From Streptomyces sp. TBY4 (GTDB lineage: Bacteria > Actinomycetota > Actinomycetes > Streptomycetales > Streptomycetaceae), in contig NZ_JANAVF010000022.1 in NCBI RefSeq assembly GCF_024213195.1, forward strand, positions 62,001-126,000: a stretch of 64,000 nucleotides of DNA, read 5' to 3'. A program made the position numbers and the translations under genes. The notes below the pieces were generated by a model. It worked only from the letters and a program-made list of their open reading frames with translations, was not told where the DNA came from and searched no databases. Shown here piece after piece: positions 58,360-64,000 of this stretch. How positions within the stretch are numbered: the first letter of the stretch is position 1; each line of letters opens with the position of its first letter.

Positions 58360-59174
58360 GCCGGCATCACCGCCGGAACATCACCCTCGGGGCCTCCCTT
58401 GCGCGCCACAGCAGCAGCGCGCCCGGCGGGCGGCACGACGGCGGCGGCCGGAGCCGCACCGGTGCCGGTGCCCGCGGCGGGGCCACCGGCGGCAGCGGCG
58501 GCGGCCGCTTCCTCGCCGGCCTTGCGCTGCTCGTGGAAGGCCAGGATCTGGAGCTCGATCGACAGGTCGACCTTGCGCACGTCGACGCCCTCGGGCACGG
58601 ACAGCACGGTGGGCGCGAAGTTCAGAATGGAGGTGACCCCAGCGGCGATCAGCCGCTCGCTCACCTGCTGCGCGGCCCCCGCCGGGGTCGCGATGACCCC
58701 GATCGAGACGCCGTTCTCCTCGATGATCTTCTCGAGTTCATCGGTGTGCTGTACGGGCATCCCCGCCACCGGCTTGCCGGCCATGGCCGGGTCGGCGTCG
58801 ATGAGCGCCGCCACGCGGAAGCCGCGCGACGCGAAACCGCCGTAGTTGGCCAGGGCGGCGCCGAGGTTACCGATGCCGACGATGACGACCGGCCAGTCCT
58901 GGGTCAGCCCGAGCTCGCGGGAGATCTGGTAGACGAGGTACTCCACGTCGTAACCGACCCCGCGGGTCCCGTAGGAGCCGAGGTAGGAGAAGTCCTTGCG
59001 GAGCTTCGCGGAGTTGACTCCGGCGGCCGCGGCCAGCTCCTCGGAGGACACCGTGGGCACCGATCGCTCGGAGAGCGCGGTGAGGGCGCGCAAGTACAGC
59101 GGAAGCCGGGCGACAGTGGCCTCGGGAATACCTCGGCTGCGGGTCGCCGGTCGGTGAGTTCGGCCAGTTGCCAC
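58356..59174 (-). CDS. rex: Redox-sensing transcriptional repressor Rex
   Basis: This 272-residue repressor responds to the NADH/NAD+ ratio. It has an N-terminal winged helix (ARLPLYLRAL, VNSAKLRKDFSYLGSYGTRGVGY) and a Rossmann domain with GIGNLG (residues 100-105) and a C-terminal helix that swaps between subunits (IELQILAFHE). An Ala/Gly/Pro-rich extension follows. NADH binding lowers DNA affinity, derepressing respiratory genes. GTG 59174 has AGGAG six bases upstream. It heads the rex-hemA-hemC-hemD operon, with an operator at 59249-59270. Confidence 0.97.
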   Translation of the reverse strand: MATGRTHRPATRSRGIPEATVARLPLYLRALTALSERSVPTVSSEELAAAAGVNSAKLRKDFSYLGSYGTRGVGYDVEYLVYQISRELGLTQDWPVVIVGIGNLGAALANYGGFASRGFRVAALIDADPAMAGKPVAGMPVQHTDELEKIIEENGVSIGVIATPAGAAQQVSERLIAAGVTSILNFAPTVLSVPEGVDVRKVDLSIELQILAFHEQRKAGEEAAAAAAAGGPAAGTGTGAAPAAAVVPPAGRAAAVARKGGPEGDVPAVMPA

Positions 59175-59248
59175 GATGCTCCTGCGGGATGAGCGGGGCT
59201 GCAGGTGGCCACTTGTCCCAGGACCACCCCGTCGAATGCAGGCTATGT

Positions 59249-59270
59249 CTTTGTGAACGCGTGCACAAAG
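59249..59270 (-). promoter_or_regulatory. Rex operator (ROP)
   Basis: CTTTGTG (59249-59255) and CACAAAG (59264-59270) flank AACGCGTG. The central TTGTGAACGCGTGCACAA differs by one base from the Rex consensus TTGTGAAnnnnTTCACAA type. It lies 75 bases before the rex start, so rex should repress its own operon and with it heme synthesis. A weaker partial repeat (CTTTG...CAAAG) follows at 59281-59296. Confidence 0.85.
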
Positions 59271-59447
59271 ATTGTGTCCGCTTTGTCCGAGCAAAGTGAC
59301 CGGGGTCACGCGCCTTGGGCGTATGGACCGGGAACCGGCGACACGCCGAACCCGTTCAATTCCCGAAGGGGGCAAAACGGTACACACTCCTCACCAATAC
59401 GCCCCCGAGACCCCATAAATCGCCCATGATGGTAACCGCCTTGGGGC

Positions 59448-59726
59448 TCAAGCCTGCAATGCCCGTCGAAGCCGGTCGGGGTTCACCCTCCAGAAGGTGT
59501 GCTGCTCACCGTCCACGAGCACGACCGGAATCTGCTCCCAGTGCAGGCGGTACAACTCCTCGTCCTGGGAAATGTCCTTCTTCTCCCACTGTGCTCCCGT
59601 CTCGGCACAGACCTTCTCGACCACTTCCTGGGCGTCATCACAGAGATGGCACCCCGGCTTCCCGATGAGCGTGACCAACCGCTCCTCCGGACGCTTCTTT
59701 TCGGCACGGCGCAGCAAAGGACTCAT
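59448..59726 (-). CDS. Glutaredoxin-like protein (DUF836)
   Basis: This 92-residue thioredoxin-fold protein has the CxxC site in LIGKPGCHLCDDAQ (Cys26, Cys29) and QIPVVLVDGEQHTFWRVN with the cis-proline. It belongs to the small glutaredoxin-like family (DUF836). ATG 59726 fits the conserved start; an in-frame start eight codons earlier is possible. It precedes rex on the same strand, with a 270-base gap holding the rex promoter. Confidence 0.88.
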   Translation of the reverse strand: MSPLLRRAEKKRPEERLVTLIGKPGCHLCDDAQEVVEKVCAETGAQWEKKDISQDEELYRLHWEQIPVVLVDGEQHTFWRVNPDRLRRALQA

Positions 59727-59875
59727 GCACCCATTCTCCCGCGCCCGCACCGTGACCGGCCCGCGTCCACACCATGACCGGCCCGCGCCTGCAGCGCGAC
59801 CGGCCGACCGAAGAGTTCACACACCCGATTCCCATCGGTTCGGGAAGTCCCGAACACAGTGGCTATGCTCGCGTC

Positions 59876-60883
59876 ATGGCCGCTCTGGGATGGCTCACCC
59901 CCCGTAGGCGCTCCGCCACCGCGCGGAGCGTGCTGGCAGGCGAGGCCTCGGCCGAGGCCGCCCGCAAGACCGCGCTGGCCGACGAGGCGCCGGGCGGGCC
60001 GGACTTCACCACGACCGCCGAAGCGGAACGCGCCGCGGCGGCGGAGCCCGAGGCTCCGCAGGAGCCCGAAGCCCCCGCCGAGGCCGAGGAGCCGGAGTTC
60101 CCCGTCGCCGGCGACGACCTGGCCGCCGCCTTCTTCGACCTCGACAACACCGTCATGCAGGGCGCCGCGATCTTCCACTTCGGCCGCGGCCTCTACAAGC
60201 GGGAGTTCTTCCGCCGCCGCGAGCTCGCCCGCTTCGCCTGGCAGCAGGCCTGGTTCCGGCTCGCCGGGGTCGAGGACCCCGAGCACATGCAGGACGCCCG
60301 CGACAGCGCACTGTCCATCGTCAAGGGACACAAGGTCTCCGAGCTGATGTCCATCGGCGAGGAGATCTACGACGAGTACATGGCGGAGCGCATCTGGCCG
60401 GGCACCCGCGCCCTGGCCCAGGCCCACCTCGACGCCGGCCAGAAGGTCTGGCTCGTCACGGCCGCCCCCGTCGAGACCGCCACGATCATCGCCCGCCGGC
60501 TCGGCCTGACCGGAGCCCTCGGCACCGTCGCCGAGTCCGTGGACGGCGTCTACACCGGCCGGCTGGTCGGCGAGCCCCTGCACGGCCCCGCCAAGGCGGA
60601 GGCGGTGCGCGCCCTGGCCGCCGCCGAGGGGCTGGACCTCGCGCGCTGCGCGGCGTACAGCGATTCGCACAACGACATTCCGATGCTGTCCCTGGTCGGA
60701 CATCCGTACGCGATCAATCCCGACACAAAACTGCGCAAGCATGCCCGCTCCCAGGACTGGCGCCTGCGCGACTATCGGACCGGCCGCAAGGCCGTGAAGA
60801 TCGGCGTCCCGGCCGCCGCGGGCGTCGGCGCGATCGCGGGCGGCACGGCCGCGGCGATCGCCCTGCACCGCCGCCGCAAGTAG
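59876..60883 (+). CDS. HAD-IB family hydrolase
   Basis: This 335-residue protein has an Ala/Glu-rich N-terminus (about 80 residues), then HAD motifs: FFDLDNTVMQGAAIF (DxDNT, nucleophile and acid Asp), WLVTAAPVETA (motif II Thr), and AAYSDSHNDIPMLSLVG (motif III/IV). HAD-IB members near bldN act as phosphatases on lipid or glycerol phosphates in some actinomycetes; the substrate here is unknown. The C-terminus has a hydrophobic helix (GVPAAAGVGAIAGGTAAAIAL) before a basic end. ATG 59876 lacks a ribosome site and follows GGCTATGCT closely, so it is probably leaderless. Confidence 0.9.
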   Translation: MAALGWLTPRRRSATARSVLAGEASAEAARKTALADEAPGGPDFTTTAEAERAAAAEPEAPQEPEAPAEAEEPEFPVAGDDLAAAFFDLDNTVMQGAAIFHFGRGLYKREFFRRRELARFAWQQAWFRLAGVEDPEHMQDARDSALSIVKGHKVSELMSIGEEIYDEYMAERIWPGTRALAQAHLDAGQKVWLVTAAPVETATIIARRLGLTGALGTVAESVDGVYTGRLVGEPLHGPAKAEAVRALAAAEGLDLARCAAYSDSHNDIPMLSLVGHPYAINPDTKLRKHARSQDWRLRDYRTGRKAVKIGVPAAAGVGAIAGGTAAAIALHRRRK

Positions 60884-61244
60884 CGCCTACGGGGCCCTGC
60901 CCGGCCTCCCGCCCCACAGCGCCCGGCGCCTTCCCCCGCCCGGGGCATTCGCTCACCTCTACCCGCGCCCGCGGCGCGGCACTCCGCCCTGCCCCACTCG
61001 GTCGCGAGCCACCGTGGAAGCAGGCATTCCGCGCACCCAACTGATCAAGAATCGATCACCATCCGTGCCTGAATATGCCCTCGACACGCAACAGAAGTGT
61101 CGTAACCGGTGATTTGAGCAACTGGGTGTAGCACTGCCTGTACGAAGCGTTATTCTCCTCAAACGCATGCCACCGCCATCTGTCGCCACGACGGGTGAAC
61201 GGTCCCGCACTGCACGTGATGGAAGCTCTGCCTCTGGGAGTCCC
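60884..61244 (+). promoter_or_regulatory. Upstream region of bldN (no gene)
   Basis: The 360 bases between the HAD gene and bldN carry no convincing coding frame. The second half is AT-richer. A TATTCT (61151-61156) about 90 bases before the GTG is a weak -10 candidate. A CGTAAC hexamer at 61101-61106 recalls a sigma-BldN -35 box but lacks a matching -10 box. A regulated promoter is expected because bldN is a developmental target. Confidence 0.45.
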
Positions 61245-62063
61245 GTGTACCCACCTGTCGGGGTTGACGCCTCGGGCCTGGCTACGCTGCGCGCAACGGT
61301 CCTCGACCAGCTGCGCGGCTTCGTCCCCACCGCGTACACCGTCCCCGCATTCGCCACCGCGGTCCCCGCCGGACTCGGCCCGGCCGGTCCTTGCTATGCC
61401 CTGACCGACGGCGGAGCGACGGTGGGCAGACGCGGTCGTGCCGGCGGCTCCTCCGCCGGGGGCGCCGCCGCCGGGACCACCGCGCCCGCCGCCCGCCGCC
61501 CCACCGCGGACAGCGACCAGGCCCGCATGATGGACCTGGTCGAACGCGCCCAGGCCGGCGAGGCCGAGGCCTTCGGCCGCCTGTACGACCAGTACAGCGA
61601 CACCGTCTACCGCTACATCTATTACCGCGTCGGCGGCAAGGCGACCGCGGAGGATCTCACCAGCGAGACCTTCCTGCGCGCGCTGCGCCGCATCTCCACC
61701 TTCACCTGGCAGGGCCGCGACTTCGGCGCCTGGCTCGTGACGATCGCCCGCAACCTGGTCGCCGACCACTTCAAGTCGAGCCGCTTCCGCCTGGAGGTCA
61801 CCACAGGCGAAATGCTCGACGCCAACGAGGTGGAACGGTCCCCCGAGGACTCCGTCCTGGAGTCCCTCTCCAACGCGGCCCTGCTGGAAGCCGTACGGAA
61901 ACTCAATCCGCAGCAGCAGGAGTGCGTGACCCTGCGCTTCCTGCAGGGCCTCTCGGTCGCCGAGACGGCCAGGGTGATGGGAAAGAACGAGGGCGCCATC
62001 AAGACCCTCCAGTACCGGGCGGTCCGCACCCTGGCCCGCCTCCTCCCGGACGACGCCCGCTGA
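61245..62063 (+). CDS. bldN: Developmental ECF sigma factor BldN
   Basis: This 272-residue ECF sigma factor has sigma regions 2 (MMDLVERAQAGEAEAFGRLYDQYSDTVYRY in outline, from residue 95) and 4 (LNPQQQECVTLRFLQGLSVAETARVMGKNEGAIKTLQYRAVRTL in outline). The 94-residue N-terminal extension (VYPPVGVDASGLATLRATVL...) corresponds to the pro-sequence cleaved from BldN in S. coelicolor. BldN drives aerial hyphae genes such as chaplins. GTG 61245 has GGGAG upstream. It is followed by rsbN. Confidence 0.93.
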   Translation: MYPPVGVDASGLATLRATVLDQLRGFVPTAYTVPAFATAVPAGLGPAGPCYALTDGGATVGRRGRAGGSSAGGAAAGTTAPAARRPTADSDQARMMDLVERAQAGEAEAFGRLYDQYSDTVYRYIYYRVGGKATAEDLTSETFLRALRRISTFTWQGRDFGAWLVTIARNLVADHFKSSRFRLEVTTGEMLDANEVERSPEDSVLESLSNAALLEAVRKLNPQQQECVTLRFLQGLSVAETARVMGKNEGAIKTLQYRAVRTLARLLPDDAR

Positions 62064-62152
62064 CACCGCCCTCCTCTCACATTTCGGTACCCCTCCCTGA
62101 TGACCTTGATGACACCGAATCCGACGACGCTGTGGTCCGATCATCCTTCGTC

Positions 62153-62181
62153 CGTAACCCAAGTGCCGCGCCGCTCGTTGT
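62153..62181 (+). promoter_or_regulatory. Candidate BldN-dependent promoter of rsbN
   Basis: CGTAAC (62153-62158) and CGTTGT (62176-62181) are spaced 17 bases apart, resembling the CGTAAC/CGTTGA boxes I recall for sigma-BldN promoters. They lie about 130 bases before the rsbN start, which would place anti-sigma synthesis under its own sigma factor. Confidence 0.55.
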
Positions 62182-62311
62182 GGGGAATGCAGGCTCCCTG
62201 TGGACAAGCCCTGCCTGAAGCCGCTCACTCGAAAGTGTGGATGTGCTCAAGGAAGGCAACCTTCCGGACACCTTGGGGAGTCGATCGTCATGACGAGAGG
62301 AGGTGCCGCCA

Positions 62312-63514
62312 GTGATCGCGAACGTGACTCCGCACCGGCGGGCGAACGCCTTCGCCCAGGCCCTGGAGGAGCGGACCCCGTCCGACCTTTCGGAACCGGA
62401 CCCGGCGGCCGAGCAGTCCGAGGCACCTGCCGAACCTGCCGACCACGACCGGTTGTTGGCCCTGGCGAGCGTGCTCGGCGAAAGAATGCCGCGCCCGGTG
62501 CTGGACCCCGAGGTCAAAGTGGTGCAACGAGCCCAGCTCATTGCCGCCATGGAAGCCAAGGTGATGGAAGAGAGGGCCGGAGGCGGCGTGGCCGCCGACC
62601 CTCAACTGCCCGAACAGCGGACCGGCCGCGGCGCCCACCGGGCGACCTCGCTCCGGAAATTGCGGCCCCGCTCCCGCTGGTCCAAGGGCATCGCGGCAGG
62701 CGGACTCACCGTAGGTGTGGCCGCGGGGGCCTTCAGCGGAGTGGCCGCTGCCAGCACGGACGCCCTGCCGGGTGACCATCTGTACCCCGTGAAGCGGGGC
62801 ATGGAGGACATCCGGCTCGGGATGGCCGACGACGATTCGGACCGGGGCGAGCTCTATCTCGACCAGGCCTCCAGCCGTCTGTCGGAAGCCCGCCGGCTCA
62901 TGGAGCGCGGCCGTCTCGGCCCGCTCGACCACGAGTCCCTCGGCGACATCCGCCGGGCCCTCGCGGGCATGAAGCACGACGCCGCGGAGGGCCACCGGCT
63001 GCTCCAGGCCGCCTACGAACGGGACGGCTCGCTCGGCCCGATCCAGGCGCTGTCCTCGTTCTCCCGCTCGCACCGGGACGCGTGGGCCAAGCTCCGGGGG
63101 AACCTCCCGGCGCAGCTCACGGACGTGGGCGGTGAAGTGGAGTCGGTCTTCCAGGCCATAGACCAAGACGTGGCGCCGCTGCAGAACCTGCTCCCGAAGC
63201 CTCCGGAACAGACCCGCGGCTCCGGCCCCTCCACGAAGCCGAGCACCCCGGCGGGCAAGCAGCAGGCGACGCCCCCCGCGGGCACCCCGTCCGCGGCCCC
63301 CGCGCCGTCGGCCTCGGGTGCCCCGAAGACCCCGCCCCCGGGCGGCGGCGGTCTGCTGGGCGGCACGGGCAACCTCCTGAACCCGCCCTCGGGCGAGTCC
63401 ACCCCGTCCGAGTCCGCCCCCGCCCCGACCCCCGCCCACCCGGACATCACCCTCCCGCCCCTCCTCCCCGGCCTGCTCCCAGGCCTGGGCATCAAGGCGG
63501 AGGACGCCGAGTAG
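62312..63514 (+). CDS. rsbN: Anti-sigma factor RsbN (DUF5667)
   Basis: This 400-residue membrane protein has a cytoplasmic N-terminal sigma-binding region (residues 1-120), one membrane helix (GIAAGGLTVGVAAGAFSGVAAAS, about 128-150), a DUF5667 helical outer domain (ALPGDHLYPVKRGMEDIRLG...) and a Pro/Ser/Thr-rich tail. RsbN binds and inhibits sigma-BldN. GTG 62312 is favoured by GAGGAGG eight bases upstream; GTG 62303 overlaps the ribosome site. A strong terminator follows. Confidence 0.92.
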   Translation: MIANVTPHRRANAFAQALEERTPSDLSEPDPAAEQSEAPAEPADHDRLLALASVLGERMPRPVLDPEVKVVQRAQLIAAMEAKVMEERAGGGVAADPQLPEQRTGRGAHRATSLRKLRPRSRWSKGIAAGGLTVGVAAGAFSGVAAASTDALPGDHLYPVKRGMEDIRLGMADDDSDRGELYLDQASSRLSEARRLMERGRLGPLDHESLGDIRRALAGMKHDAAEGHRLLQAAYERDGSLGPIQALSSFSRSHRDAWAKLRGNLPAQLTDVGGEVESVFQAIDQDVAPLQNLLPKPPEQTRGSGPSTKPSTPAGKQQATPPAGTPSAAPAPSASGAPKTPPPGGGGLLGGTGNLLNPPSGESTPSESAPAPTPAHPDITLPPLLPGLLPGLGIKAEDAE

Positions 63515-63527
63515 CACCACGAAAAAG

Positions 63528-63562
63528 GCCGTAGGGGCTGGATACGATCCAGCCCCTACGGC
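63528..63562. terminator. Bidirectional terminator after rsbN
   Basis: Arms 63528-63543 (GCCGTAGGGGCTGGAT) and 63547-63562 are exact complements with loop ACG. A run of A5 lies before the left arm and TTTCGT after the right arm. Confidence 0.9.
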
Positions 63563-63607
63563 GTTTCGTCATGCCCAGGGGCGCCACGTACGAACTGCCG
63601 CCGGCCC

Positions 63608-63667
63608 AATCCAGCCCCTCCGGCGTTTGAGGAGCGGGGGTCCGGGGGCTGGCCCCCGGCAACGGCG
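63608..63667. repeat. Dispersed GC-rich repeat, copy C (shortened)
   Basis: The plus strand reads AATCCAGCCCCTCCGGCG, TTTGAGGAGCGGGGGTCC, a hairpin GGGGGCTGGCCCCC and AACGGCGCG. It matches the beginning of copies A and B but has lost the GGGAACGG-AAGGGCGGGTAGGG end. It lies between the rsbN terminator and the acyltransferase gene. Confidence 0.75.
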
Positions 63668-63669
63668 CG

Positions 63670-64000
63670 TCAGAAGAACACGGACCTCCGCTGCACCAGC
63701 AGCTTGTACAGCGTGTGCTGGATCTGCTCCCGCACCTGATCCGTCAGGTTGAACATCAGCATCGGATCCTCGGCAGCCTCCGCCGCATAACCCTCGGTGG
63801 AGATCGGCTCCCCGAACTGGATCGTCCACTTCGTCGGCAGCGGCACCGCCCCCAGCGGCCCGAGCAGCGGAAACGTCGGCGTGATCGGGAAGTACGGGAT
63901 CCCCAGCAGCCGCGCCAGCGTCTTCGAGTTCCCGATCATGGGGTAGATCTCCTCCGCCCCCACGATCGAGCAGGGCACGATCGGCGTCCCCGCCCGCAGC
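63670..64000 (-). CDS. Lysophospholipid acyltransferase family protein, C-terminal part
   Basis: Only the last 110 codons are in the window. The visible part begins LRAGTPIVPCSIVGAEEIYPM, the region just after the EGTR motif of PlsC-like 1-acyl-glycerol-3-phosphate acyltransferases. It ends with PLPTKWTIQFGEPISTEGY and VREQIQHTLYKLLVQR. The catalytic HxxxxD motif lies outside the window. The protein should act at the inner membrane surface. Confidence 0.85.
   Translation of the reverse strand, partial: LRAGTPIVPCSIVGAEEIYPMIGNSKTLARLLGIPYFPITPTFPLLGPLGAVPLPTKWTIQFGEPISTEGYAAEAAEDPMLMFNLTDQVREQIQHTLYKLLVQRRSVFF

Noticed and set aside
1..64000. tRNA, rRNA, CRISPR, insertion sequence or prophage genes
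   Set aside because: No cloverleaf with the GTTCGAATC-type arm, no regularly spaced repeats, and no transposase, integrase or phage structural motifs were recognised.

Overview
This 64 kb window is high-GC DNA from the chromosome of a Streptomyces or a very close relative. The best evidence is a bldN-like developmental sigma factor gene followed by an rsbN-like anti-sigma gene, a rex-hemA-hemC-hemD operon with a Rex-type operator, futalosine-pathway menaquinone genes, a whiJ-type trio (ATPase, XRE regulator, DUF397), class I lysyl-tRNA synthetase and rare TTA codons. I see no rRNA, tRNA, CRISPR array, insertion sequence or phage genes. Identifications come from reading protein motifs; no database search was run.

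Layout. 1-8.6 kb: an accessory-looking stretch (DinB tail, flavodoxin, a HTH protein, remnants of a collapsed whiJ-type locus, ppnP, an MFS pump with a divergent CGNR zinc-finger regulator, a methyltransferase, a TTA-containing membrane protein, a dicarboxylate/amino-acid symporter). 8.6-18.9 kb: secreted FG-GAP protein, GNAT enzyme, then menaquinone genes (mqnE; ubiX; mqnL, an unknown gene and mqnP as an overlapping operon) interleaved with an Lrp/AsnC regulator, a 44-residue protein gene, a rhomboid protease and a Uma2 nuclease. 18.9-22.3 kb: LysR/MFS and cupin/MarR pairs around strong palindromes. 22.3-30.2 kb: cytochrome c maturation system II (resA, ccdA, resB, ccsB), a NodB-like lipoprotein, a phosphatase and hemL. 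30.2-41 kb: mixed accessory genes, including a Ub-Mut7-C protein, a DasR-type site in front of a polysaccharide deacetylase, rtcB, two lipoproteins and a DUF2637 protein. 41-45 kb: divergent lysS and argS. 45-52.7 kb: a putative toxin-antitoxin pair, an ECF sigma operon, the intact whiJ-type trio and a TetR-controlled ABC exporter. 52.7-64 kb: hemB, hemD, hemC, hemA, rex, a glutaredoxin-like gene, a HAD hydrolase, bldN, rsbN and the end of an acyltransferase.

Taken together the window is rich in genes for respiratory cofactors: menaquinone, cytochrome c assembly and heme/siroheme, with Rex linking NADH/NAD+ state to heme synthesis. The most unusual observation is a GC-rich dispersed repeat present in three copies. 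Two copies are intergenic, and one lies in frame inside hemA, where it encodes about 32 residues of an essential enzyme. Other leads are a whiJ-type locus apparently collapsed to its two outer ends, a 46-bp perfect palindrome between cupin and MarR genes, and a DasR-like operator directly upstream of a deacetylase start codon.
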